Shown here piece by piece: positions 1 through 8,164 of a stretch of 38,026 nt of DNA; positions within the stretch are counted from its first letter, which is position 1; every line of letters starts with the position of its first letter. Below the pieces are notes generated by a model. That model was not told the origin of the DNA and searched no databases. It saw only the letters and a program-made list of their open reading frames with translations. This DNA comes from Acidimicrobiales bacterium (lineage in GTDB: Bacteria > Actinomycetota > Acidimicrobiia > Acidimicrobiales > RAAP-2): NCBI GenBank assembly GCA_017883025.1, contig JADGOH010000009.1, positions 1 through 38,026 on the forward strand. The letters run 5' to 3'. Both the position numbers and the translations under genes were made by a program.

Positions 1-146
1 ATTGGCGTGCCGAGGAAGATGATGCGCTCTCTCAGCAGTCGGGAGAACAGGTCGTAGTTGCGCTCCCCCCGGCTGGTGGACTCCACGACCCACGGCACGC
101 TGTAGCCCTGCGCGTCGATCGACCTGCTTGCCTCTGTGAAACTCAC
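1..146 (-). CDS. clpP: ATP-dependent Clp protease proteolytic subunit ClpP, N-terminal part (truncated by window edge)
   Basis: Reverse-strand translation from GTG at 146 gives [48 protein letters not shown], the typical ClpP N-terminus. GTGA overlap with the tig stop. Confidence 0.9.
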   Translation of the reverse strand, partial: MSFTEASRSIDAQGYSVPWVVESTSRGERNYDLFSRLLRERIIFLGTP

Positions 147-1489
147 TCCGAGTCCTCCTCGCCCTGATTCACCGTGAGGTCGTCCCGTGACACGGGCGCC
201 ACGTTCTCGTCGACCAATTCGACGGAATCCACGAGCCATCGCATCGCTTTGGCCTTGCGTCGGTCCGAGCGTACCGCCGAGAGCCTGCCGGCCTGTTCCA
301 GTTGACTCCGCACCTGGTCGGCGTCCATGTCCAGGCGGCTGCCCATGGCGGCCAACTCCTCGTCGAGCTCCCCGTCGGTGACCTCGACGGCCTCCGCCTC
401 GACCAGGGCCCGCAGGGCCAGGTCGGCCTTCACGCTCTGCAGCGACTGGGCGCGGAGCTCCTCGAGGAACTCCTCCTCGCTCCGGCCGGTGACGCCGAGG
501 AATTGGGCCAGGCTCATCCCCTGGCCCTCGAGCCGGTGGTTGAGGTCGTGGATCCGCTCGCGCAACTCCTGGAGGACCAACTGCTCGGGGATCTCCTCGG
601 TCACCAGCTCGCAGAGAGCCTCCACCGTCTTCTGCTGGAGCGCCATCTGGGCCTCGACGATCCGCCGCTGACCGAGGCGCTCGGCGATGTCCGTCCGGAG
701 CTCCTCCATCGTGGCGAACTCGGAGGCCTCGACCGCCCACTCGTCGTCGGCGTCAGGGAGCGTCAGCTCCTTGACCTCCTTCACGGCGACCGTGAAGGAG
801 ACGGTCTGCTCGAGCGCCTCGAGCTCGGCGTCGAAGGTGACCGTGTCACCGGCCTTGGTGCCGAGGAGCTGGTCGTCGAGGCCGGGGATCACGCCGTCGG
901 AGCCCACCTCGTAGAGGAAGTCGTCGGCCGTCAGGTCCGAGTCGTCGCCGTCGGCGTCCGCCTCGGGACGGGTGCCGCGAATGTCGATCGTGACCTGGTC
1001 ACCGGTCAGCACCGGGCGGGTGACCTCGACCAATTCGCCTGACGTCGCCCGCAGCCGGTCGACCTGTGCGGTGACCTCCTCGTCGGTGACCTCGAGGGCC
1101 GGCAGGGTGACCACCAGGCCGCCGTAGCCGGGGATGGCCACGGTGGGGCGGACCTCGACGACCGCCTCGAACGACAGCGGCCCCGACTCCTCGCCGGCGG
1201 TGATGTCGATGTCGGGCTGGTCGATCGGGTCGACCTCCGTCTCGTCGACGGCCCTCGAGTAGAACTCGGGTAGCGCCTCGCGGATGGCCTCGCCCCGCAG
1301 GGCCACCCTCCCGCCCATGCGCGACTCGAGAACCTTGCGGGGCACCTTCCCCGGCCGGAACCCGGGCACCCGGACTTCACGCGACAGACGTTGGAGCACG
1401 TCGTCGAGGGCTTCGTCCATCTCCGCTTCGTCGATCTCGACGGTGAGACGGACCTTGTTGCCCTCCTCGGGCGCTGCTGTGGCTCGCAT
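143..1489 (-). CDS. tig: Trigger factor (ribosome-associated chaperone / PPIase)
   Basis: ORF with trigger-factor N-terminal signature ([47 protein letters not shown]), PPIase and C-terminal regions; adjacent to clpP. Start set to internal [13 protein letters not shown] rather than the ORF maximum. Confidence 0.95.
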   Translation of the reverse strand: MRATAAPEEGNKVRLTVEIDEAEMDEALDDVLQRLSREVRVPGFRPGKVPRKVLESRMGGRVALRGEAIREALPEFYSRAVDETEVDPIDQPDIDITAGEESGPLSFEAVVEVRPTVAIPGYGGLVVTLPALEVTDEEVTAQVDRLRATSGELVEVTRPVLTGDQVTIDIRGTRPEADADGDDSDLTADDFLYEVGSDGVIPGLDDQLLGTKAGDTVTFDAELEALEQTVSFTVAVKEVKELTLPDADDEWAVEASEFATMEELRTDIAERLGQRRIVEAQMALQQKTVEALCELVTEEIPEQLVLQELRERIHDLNHRLEGQGMSLAQFLGVTGRSEEEFLEELRAQSLQSVKADLALRALVEAEAVEVTDGELDEELAAMGSRLDMDADQVRSQLEQAGRLSAVRSDRRKAKAMRWLVDSVELVDENVAPVSRDDLTVNQGEEDSE

Positions 1490-1570
1490 ACGAATAGATG
1501 AGTGTACCGGCCCCTGGGGCCCCCACTTCCCGCACCGTCGCGGGCGCACCCGGGAAGCGGGTCGCCGCCC

Positions 1571-2401
1571 TCAGACCATGAAGGCCATCGACTCGAGCAC
1601 CCGGTGACCCAGGGCCACGTCGCCCTCGACGAGCACCTCCCCCGATGCGAGCACCCGGGTGGGGTGCACCCGTCCGAACCCGAGCCGCCAGAACGTCTCC
1701 TGGTCCATGGTCAGCGTCGCCGTCGGCTCGTCCGGGCCCCTGCCTGGCACCGCGACGGCACGCCCGTCGACCATGACTACCGGCACCCACCGGCCGAGCA
1801 CGCCGGTCACGACGAAACGCACCGAGGTGCCGTCGGGCGGGGCGACCCTCCTCCCGACCACGTAGCCCATCGTCGAGGCGCAGCGGTCCAGCACGGCCGA
1901 CTCGCCGGCGCCGTTGCGACCGCCCGGCTGCCCGAGCGCCCGGCGCACGTCCTGCTCGTGGGCCCAGCCGTCGAGGACACGGGTCACCAGGAAGTCCCGA
2001 AAGGGCACCTCCCCCACGGGGCTCCAACCGACGACGTCGAACCGTTCGGCAGGGAGCGCGCGCAGCTCGGCGATCCGACGTTCGGTGACTCCCACGAATT
2101 CGGCGAGCACGTCGGGGCCGGGCACCGTGCGCCGCGCCTCGATCCACGGCTCGTTGAGCTCGGCGAACTCGTTGCGCACGTGGTCGGGCACGTCGGCGAG
2201 CGGCGGCGGTGACTCGTCGCCCATGACCATGCGCTCGACCCCGATGATGTGGGCGAGCTGGTCCTTGACGGTCCAGCCCGGGCAGTCCGTCGGCAGATCC
2301 CATTGGGTCGCGCGGACGCCGTCGCACGCCGCGGCGAACGACGACCACACCTCGTCGAGCTCGTCGACGACCGGCTCGTGGTGGGCGGACCCGACGGTCA
2401 T
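1571..2401 (-). CDS. Maleylpyruvate isomerase family / mycothiol-dependent (DinB-like) protein
   Basis: N-terminus with LPTDCPGWTVKDQLAHIIGVERMVMGD resembles the mycothiol-dependent maleylpyruvate isomerase N-terminal domain. Confidence 0.8.
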   Translation of the reverse strand: MTVGSAHHEPVVDELDEVWSSFAAACDGVRATQWDLPTDCPGWTVKDQLAHIIGVERMVMGDESPPPLADVPDHVRNEFAELNEPWIEARRTVPGPDVLAEFVGVTERRIAELRALPAERFDVVGWSPVGEVPFRDFLVTRVLDGWAHEQDVRRALGQPGGRNGAGESAVLDRCASTMGYVVGRRVAPPDGTSVRFVVTGVLGRWVPVVMVDGRAVAVPGRGPDEPTATLTMDQETFWRLGFGRVHPTRVLASGEVLVEGDVALGHRVLESMAFMV

Positions 2402-2416
2402 CAGGTTCGGGCCGGG

Positions 2417-2905
2417 TCAGCCCGGCAGGTTGGCCTCGATGGCGTCGACTACCTCCGGCGCCTCGGGATCGACCATCGGACGGAAGCGCTGGAGAATCGT
2501 GCCGTCGGGCCCCACGAGGAACTTCTCGAAGTTCCACTGGATGTCCCCGGCCTCACCGTCGGAATCGGGGAAGGCCGTCAGCTCCTCGTAGACCGGATGC
2601 CGGTCGTCACCGTTCACGTCGACCTTCTCGAACATCGGGAACGTCACGCCGTAGGTGGCCGAGCAGAACGTGGCGATCTCCTCGGAGGTACCGGGCTCCT
2701 GGGCGCCGAACTGGTTGCACGGGAACCCGAGGACCGAGAAGCCCTTGTCGCCGTAGGTCTTCTGGAGCCGCTCGAGACCCTCGTACTGGGGCGTGAGCCC
2801 GCACTTCGACGCCACGTTGACCACGAGGATGGTCGTACCGCTGTAGTCGCCGAGCGAGGCCTGCTCGCCCTGGAGGGTGTGGAGGGACACGTCGTGGATG
2901 GTCAT
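2417..2905 (-). CDS. Glutathione peroxidase family protein (Cys type)
   Basis: NVASKCGLTPQYEGLERLQKTYGDKGFSVLGFPCNQFGAQEPGTSEEI and WNFEKFLVGPDG motifs of the GPx family. Confidence 0.93.
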   Translation of the reverse strand: MTIHDVSLHTLQGEQASLGDYSGTTILVVNVASKCGLTPQYEGLERLQKTYGDKGFSVLGFPCNQFGAQEPGTSEEIATFCSATYGVTFPMFEKVDVNGDDRHPVYEELTAFPDSDGEAGDIQWNFEKFLVGPDGTILQRFRPMVDPEAPEVVDAIEANLPG

Positions 2906-3086
2906 GCCGCGAGTCTAGGGCCGGTCGCTGTCGGCGACACCGGCCGGTGAGAGGTCCCGTGACGGTGGCCGTGGCCGGGGAATCGCCGGTGCGCCCCTCC
3001 ACGTCCGGCGCGACGCGGACGCTCCCGCCGATCGGACGGATCTGTACCCGGAGCTAAAGCACAGGGGGGCGCAGGACGAAGAACAA

Positions 3087-6000
3087 GTGAGCACCGGTCG
3101 CCGTCTCGCGGCGTCGGGTACCGCAACAGATCGGATGGAGAGCATGGCGTTCGAGGTCGACGACGTGGAGCACGCCGGAGCGTCGCTGCCCGGTGTGTCG
3201 GGATCCGTCGTCCAGACACTGGTGGCCATCGTCCGTGCCGAGACCGGCGATGCCGGCCTCGCCCAGGCGCTCGCCCTGGCCGCTGAGGAGCGGTCGTTCC
3301 CCGATCTGGGCGACACCGACCGACTGGCCCCCCTCGACGAGGCCGTGGCGTTGTTCGCCGCGGCGGGCCTCGTCACCGGCGACGGTGCCATCGCCCTCCA
3401 CGTCGGCCAGGAGCTGCTGTGGACAGGCGACGGTGCCGAGCTGGCTGACCGGATCCGCTCGCTCGATACGATCGAAGACGCCTTCCGGCACGTCGGCGCC
3501 CTGGTGGGCCGGTTCGAGCCGGCGACCGACGCCGTCGCCCTCGAGGTCGGACCCGGACGGGCCCTGATCGAGGTCACCCCGGTCGAGGGTGGCGGCCGCC
3601 ACGCCCACCTGTGCGAGCTCACCCGGGGGTTCCTCGGCGAACTGCCGGCGCTCTTCGACTTCGAGCCGGCCACGGTCTCGGAGCACGAGTGCGCGGCGCG
3701 GGGCGGGCGGTCGTGCCGCTACGAGCTCCACTGGGACGAGCGGCCGGCCGCGACCGATCGGCCGTCGGCAACCGGGCGCGTCAAGGACGAGGTCGACACG
3801 TGGCCCGTCTTCGCCGTCGAGCGGCCGACCCTCGGGCGCGGCTCCGGAGGCAACGGGGCCCGTGACATTGGGACGCCCGGCAACGGGGCCCGAGCCAACG
3901 GGCTGGCCGACAGCGGCGCAGCCCACGGGAACGGCAGCTGGACCCGCGCCCGTGTCGACGCCGCCGAGGCGCCGGTCGGCGGGACGGAGCAGGCAATGGA
4001 GGTCGAGGTCCTGGCCGAGCAGCTGATCGCGGCCCGGGCCGCACTGGTCGAGTCCGTCGCCGAGGCGGCCCACTGGGAGGCCGAGGCCTCCCGCGAACAG
4101 GCCGGACGCGCCGCCGACAGCGCCCGCGAACAGGCCGAGGCCGAGGCGGAGGCCGATCGAGCCCGACGCGAAGTCGTGCGCCTCGAGCAGCTCCTCGAGG
4201 GGACGACCGCGGCCATGCTCGACTTCTTCGACCTCGATCTGGTGACCCTCCTTTCCGAGCTGGCGTCGCGGGCCGAGCAGGTGGTGTCGACCGAGCGCTT
4301 CCTCCTGATGGTCCGGGTGGAGCCGGGCCTGCCCATCGAGCTCCACAACCGCGGCATGGGCGACGACGAGGTCCGGGCGCTGACCGCCGAGCTGTGGAGC
4401 ACGGGCACTGACGACGACCCCGGCCGACGGGTGCTCGACATCGCCTCGCCGCGCCGCCGCTACGGCCGCCTGGCCGTCTTCGTCGACCCTGGCGCCGAAC
4501 ACACCGCCACCGATGATCTCGTGCTGCGCCTGTTCACCCACTACGCCGCCAACGTCCTCGACGTGTTCACCGTCCTGTCCGACGCCCGGCGGAGCGACTC
4601 CACGGCTCGGACGATCCTGTCCTTCTCGGAACAGCTGTCCGGGCTCACCAACCTGGCCCAGGCGCTCCAGATCCTGGCCGACACCGTCCCCGACGTCACC
4701 GGATGCGCCCAGTCGACCGTCTACCTGTGGGACAAGGAGCACTCGCGCCTGGTGCTCGGCGCCTACACCGCCGGCATGACCCCGCCGGACGCCCACCTCG
4801 GCCAGATCGCCCCCCAGTGGGCGGCCGCAGGGTCGACGACCCACATCCGGGCGCTGCGCCCGGGTGAGCGTGCAGAGGGCACCGCCGCAGGGGGCGACAA
4901 CGGCGGGCCCCTGTCGGTCGAGATCGACAATCCCCTGATCCAGCGCATGATCAGCGGTCGCGAGGTCATGGTCCTCGACGCCTCGACGGTGGACGACGCT
5001 CTGCTCCGCAAGCTGATGGAGGAGTCCGGGGTCCCCGCCTCCGTCGTCGCCCCGCTGTTCGCGGCGGGCGAGTTCCTCGGAGTGATCGCCGCCAACTTCG
5101 CCAAGGACGCGGCGTCGGCCACCATCCACGACGCCGACCTGCACGAGCGCCTGTCCGGCCTGGCCGACCAGGCCGCAACGGCCATCCAGAACCTGGAGCT
5201 CCTCGAGAAGGTCTCCCACATGGCGTGGCACGACGCCCTCACGGGCCTCCCCAACCGGCGGCTCTTCGAGGACCGCGTGGAGCAGGAGCTGGTGCGGTCA
5301 CGACGGGTCGGCGAGCCCGTCTGCATGTTCTTCGTGGATCTCGACAACTTCAAGACCGTCAACGACACCTACGGTCACGCCACCGGCGACGAGCTCATCC
5401 AGCAGGTGGCCCAGCGACTGTTGGACACGGTCCGCAGCCAGGACACGGTGGCCCGGGTGGGGGGCGACGAGTTCGCCATCCTGCTGCCCGGCCTGGTCGA
5501 CCAGCTCTCCATCAACCAGCTGGCCGAGCGCACGCTCGACGCCATGCACACCCCGTTCCCCATCTTCGGTGATGAGGTCTCCACCTCGGCATCGGTGGGC
5601 ATCGCCATCGCCCCCGAGCACGGCGACACCTATGACGACCTGCTCAACCGGGCCGACGAGGCCATGTACCGGGCGAAGGACCACGGCCGTGACGCCTTCG
5701 AGATGTTCCGGGACTCCACCGACCCGAGCAATCCCGGACGGCGGGCCCTCGACGACCGGCAGCTGCACGCCGACCTGATCAGCGCCCTCGACGGCAACCA
5801 GTTCTTCCTCGTCTACCAGCCCTACATCGACCTGCGGACGGCCGAGATCGTCGGTGTCGAGGCCCTCATCCGGTGGCAGCACCCCACCTTCGGCGTCCTC
5901 GACCCGCCCCAGTTCATCCCGATGGCCGAGCGCAGCGACCTCATCGTTGCCCTCGACAACTGGGTGCTGTGGCAGGCGTGCCGGCAGCTCCGCTCCTGGC

Positions 6001-6590
6001 GTGACCACGGCATGGACCCGCTGCGCCTGTCGGTCAACCTGGCCTCACGAGACCTGTCCAGCCCGGACTTCTTCGACAGCGTGGAGCGCACGCTGACCGA
6101 CACCGGCATCGACCCCTCGCTCCTCGAGCTCGAGATCACCGAGCGGGTCGTCCTCGACAAGAGTGGACCGGCCGTCGGCAACATCGACCGACTCCGCAAG
6201 CTGGGGGTCCGGTTCACGGTCGACAACTTCGGATCGGGCAACTCGTCGCTGGACCGGATCGGCTCCTTCCCGGTGAACACGCTCAAGATCGACCAGTCCT
6301 TCGTCCAGGTCCTCGGGCCCGAGGACGAGGAGAACAGCCTCGTGTCGGCCATCATCGCCATGGCCGGCAATCTCGGGCTGTCCTGTGTGGCCGAGGGAGT
6401 CGAGACGCTCCTGCAGAGCCGGGTCCTCCTCCAGCGGGGCTGCACCACCGCCCAGGGCTACTACTTCAGTCCGCCGCTGCCTCCCGAGGGCATCGAGGCC
6501 ATGCTGAACTCGCTGACCCCCGCCGAGGTCCCCGACTCGTTCGGCGAGCCTCCCTCGGGCGGGGCCCCGCCCGCTCCGGACGACGACTGA
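3087..6590 (+). CDS. Multidomain diguanylate cyclase/phosphodiesterase: N-terminal V4R-like sensor, coiled coil, GAF, GGDEF, EAL
   Basis: CAARGGRSCRYELHW (V4R-like), GAF-like region, RSQDTVARVGGDEFAILL (GGDEF with RxxD I-site), EALIRWQHP, AEGVET, AQGYYFS (EAL). Start uncertain: GTG 3087 or ATG 3144, the latter preceded by GGAGAGC. Confidence 0.92.
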   Translation: MSTGRRLAASGTATDRMESMAFEVDDVEHAGASLPGVSGSVVQTLVAIVRAETGDAGLAQALALAAEERSFPDLGDTDRLAPLDEAVALFAAAGLVTGDGAIALHVGQELLWTGDGAELADRIRSLDTIEDAFRHVGALVGRFEPATDAVALEVGPGRALIEVTPVEGGGRHAHLCELTRGFLGELPALFDFEPATVSEHECAARGGRSCRYELHWDERPAATDRPSATGRVKDEVDTWPVFAVERPTLGRGSGGNGARDIGTPGNGARANGLADSGAAHGNGSWTRARVDAAEAPVGGTEQAMEVEVLAEQLIAARAALVESVAEAAHWEAEASREQAGRAADSAREQAEAEAEADRARREVVRLEQLLEGTTAAMLDFFDLDLVTLLSELASRAEQVVSTERFLLMVRVEPGLPIELHNRGMGDDEVRALTAELWSTGTDDDPGRRVLDIASPRRRYGRLAVFVDPGAEHTATDDLVLRLFTHYAANVLDVFTVLSDARRSDSTARTILSFSEQLSGLTNLAQALQILADTVPDVTGCAQSTVYLWDKEHSRLVLGAYTAGMTPPDAHLGQIAPQWAAAGSTTHIRALRPGERAEGTAAGGDNGGPLSVEIDNPLIQRMISGREVMVLDASTVDDALLRKLMEESGVPASVVAPLFAAGEFLGVIAANFAKDAASATIHDADLHERLSGLADQAATAIQNLELLEKVSHMAWHDALTGLPNRRLFEDRVEQELVRSRRVGEPVCMFFVDLDNFKTVNDTYGHATGDELIQQVAQRLLDTVRSQDTVARVGGDEFAILLPGLVDQLSINQLAERTLDAMHTPFPIFGDEVSTSASVGIAIAPEHGDTYDDLLNRADEAMYRAKDHGRDAFEMFRDSTDPSNPGRRALDDRQLHADLISALDGNQFFLVYQPYIDLRTAEIVGVEALIRWQHPTFGVLDPPQFIPMAERSDLIVALDNWVLWQACRQLRSWRDHGMDPLRLSVNLASRDLSSPDFFDSVERTLTDTGIDPSLLELEITERVVLDKSGPAVGNIDRLRKLGVRFTVDNFGSGNSSLDRIGSFPVNTLKIDQSFVQVLGPEDEENSLVSAIIAMAGNLGLSCVAEGVETLLQSRVLLQRGCTTAQGYYFSPPLPPEGIEAMLNSLTPAEVPDSFGEPPSGGAPPAPDDD

Positions 6591-6591
6591 C

Positions 6592-6620
6592 CGGCCGCCC
6601 GGCCGCTCCCCGGGCGGCCG
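6592..6620 (+). terminator. Candidate transcription terminator hairpin after the GGDEF-EAL gene
   Basis: Perfect inverted repeat CGGCCGCCCGG-(7 nt)-CCGGGCGGCCG immediately after the stop codon; no U tract. Confidence 0.55.
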
Positions 6621-6629
6621 ACAGGCCGC

Positions 6630-6704
6630 GAGCGACTGCTAACTCCTGCAAGCGGATCAGGCTCCCATCCCCCGTTCGCCGGAAGGGGGCCGATACCGTC
6701 GCTC
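6630..6704 (+). ncRNA. Candidate structured RNA / 5' leader upstream of the small zinc-ribbon gene (unassigned)
   Basis: Outer 7-bp perfect stem GAGCGAC (6630-6636)/GTCGCTC (6698-6704) encloses CCTG/CAGG (6645-6648/6658-6661) and CCCCC/GGGGG (6669-6673/6685-6689) hairpins, in a 159-bp intergenic region. Confidence 0.3.
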
Positions 6705-6749
6705 CATCGGCAGTCCGCACGGGCGCCGCTCGGAGCAGGAGGAGGAACC

Positions 6750-6902
6750 ATGGCTATGTACGAGGGCTACTGCGTCAAGTGCCGGGAGAAGCGGGAGTTC
6801 GACGGCGAGGTGGTCGAGATGGCCAACGGCCGTCGATCGGCCAAGGGCAAGTGCCCCGTCTGCGGCACCGGCATGAACAGGATCCTGGGCAAGGACGCCT
6901 AG
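6750..6902 (+). CDS. 50-aa zinc-ribbon protein, DUF5679-like
   Basis: MAMYEGYCVKCREKREFDGEVVEMANGRRSAKGKCPVCGTGMNRILGKDA; CxxC...CxxC; strong RBS GGAGGAGGAAC just upstream. Below the ORF-track length cutoff. Confidence 0.88.
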   Translation: MAMYEGYCVKCREKREFDGEVVEMANGRRSAKGKCPVCGTGMNRILGKDA

Positions 6903-6977
6903 TTCGGGGGACTCGGCGGCGGACACCGGTCCGCCGCCCCTCCCCACCCCGGTCGTCGGCGGCTGACGGCGGACCGG

Positions 6978-7949
6978 TCAGTGGGCGAAGGCGGGCAGCG
7001 ACAGGCTGTCGAGCACGGCGCCCTCACGGAGCCCCCACTCGCTCACCACGAGGCCCCGCAGTCCCAGGTGCTCGACGAGCGTCGAGAACACCACGGCGCC
7101 GATCGGCAGGAGCGGGGCACGGCGGGCCTGGATCCCCGGGAGCGCCATCCGGGCGTCGAGGTCCAGCGTGGACAGGCGGTCGGCCAGCTCGTGGATCTGT
7201 CCCGCCGGGAGCTCCACCTGGTTGACCGACGGGGTGCCCGAGGAGCCCGACCGGGGCGGTGGTCGGTGGATGCCCATGGCCAGGCGGGCCAGGGCCCGGA
7301 CGGTCCCGCCGCTGGCGATCACCCGGTCGGCCGCCCGCGGGCAGGTCCCGAGCATGGCGGCAATGGGCGCCGAACGTTCGACAGCCAGGTCGCGGATCGC
7401 CTGGCGCTCCCCTGCCGACAGGCGGTCCCCGGTGTCGAGCTCACCCCGGATGCGGGCTGTGCCCAGGGCCACACTGGCCACGGAGGCGACGTCGTCCACG
7501 GTGCCGATGCCTGCTTCCAGGCTGCCACCGCCGAGGTCCAGTCCGAGCACCGGGACGTCCCCGACCCACACGCCCGCCCGCTGGCCGAGGAAGCACAGGC
7601 GGGCCTCCTCCTCGCCGGACAGCAGGTTGATGGAGCTGCCGAGGATCCGTTCCAGGCGGGCGAGGAGCCGATCCCCGTTGTCGGCGTCCCGCAGGGCGGC
7701 GGTGGCCATGGCCACCACCACGTCGGCCCCGGCGTCCTCCGCGGCAGCGTGCAGCCGTCGCACCGTCCGGACGGCCAGCGCGGAGCGGTCCCCCGGCACC
7801 CCGCCGGTGCGGGCCACCTCCGTTCCGAGGTGGAGGAACGAGCGGCGCCGCAGGACGGGGTCCAGTCGGCCGTCGCGGGAGGCGTCGACCACCATGAGGT
7901 GGAACGAGCTGCTGCCCAGGTCGAAGACGGCTACGCGCACGGTGGGCAT
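6978..7949 (-). CDS. Ppx/GppA family phosphatase (exopolyphosphatase-like)
   Basis: MPTVRVAVFDLGSSSFHLMVVD, LSGEEEARLCFLGQRAG and GLDLGGGSLE motifs. Start trimmed from 8258 because the upstream part overlaps the tRNA-Pro gene. Confidence 0.92.
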   Translation of the reverse strand: MPTVRVAVFDLGSSSFHLMVVDASRDGRLDPVLRRRSFLHLGTEVARTGGVPGDRSALAVRTVRRLHAAAEDAGADVVVAMATAALRDADNGDRLLARLERILGSSINLLSGEEEARLCFLGQRAGVWVGDVPVLGLDLGGGSLEAGIGTVDDVASVASVALGTARIRGELDTGDRLSAGERQAIRDLAVERSAPIAAMLGTCPRAADRVIASGGTVRALARLAMGIHRPPPRSGSSGTPSVNQVELPAGQIHELADRLSTLDLDARMALPGIQARRAPLLPIGAVVFSTLVEHLGLRGLVVSEWGLREGAVLDSLSLPAFAH

Positions 7950-8049
7950 CGGCGCGACGCTATCCCGTGGCCGCCGGGTCGGGGGACACGTGGCGCCATG
8001 CCGTACGCTGGTCGGCGCAGCACCGGCGGTGGGGCACCGCGGGAATGCA

Positions 8050-8123
8050 CGGGACGTAGCGCAGCTTGGTAGCGCGCCTGCTTTGGGAGCAGGAGGTCGC
8101 AGGTTCAAATCCTGTCGTCCCGA
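8050..8123 (+). tRNA. tRNA-Pro (anticodon UGG)
   Basis: Cloverleaf CGGGACG...CGTCCCG+A; anticodon arm CCTGC-TTTGGGA-GCAGG; T-arm GCAGGTTCAAATCCTGT. Confidence 0.95.
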
Positions 8124-8134
8124 CCGAAGGGGGC

Positions 8135-8163
8135 CCGGCCCGATGATGGTCGGACTGGGCCGG
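8135..8163. terminator. Candidate bidirectional terminator between tRNA-Pro and the convergent GGDEF-EAL gene
   Basis: Inverted repeat CCGGCCC-(15 nt)-GGGCCGG. Confidence 0.4.
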
Positions 8164-8164
8164 C

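Noticed and set aside
3040-3090. c-di-GMP riboswitch before the GGDEF-EAL gene
   Set aside because: The GCACAGGGGGGCGCAGG string superficially recalls GEMM, but the conserved paired GAAA and CCUCCGGCC-type elements are absent.
3840-3945. Short GNGAR repeat in the GGDEF-EAL linker
   Set aside because: Looks like ordinary low-complexity interdomain linker sequence.
3054-5231. 725-aa minus-strand ORF opposite the GGDEF-EAL gene
   Set aside because: Low-complexity Gly/Val/Arg-rich translation without family motifs; typical antisense artefact of high-GC coding DNA. The plus-strand protein is clearly real.
6630-6704. tRNA or TPP-type riboswitch at the structured element
   Set aside because: The 7-bp outer stem resembles an acceptor stem but there is no proper T-arm/anticodon layout, and the reverse-strand CCTGATCCG string lacks the CTGAGA partner needed for a TPP riboswitch.
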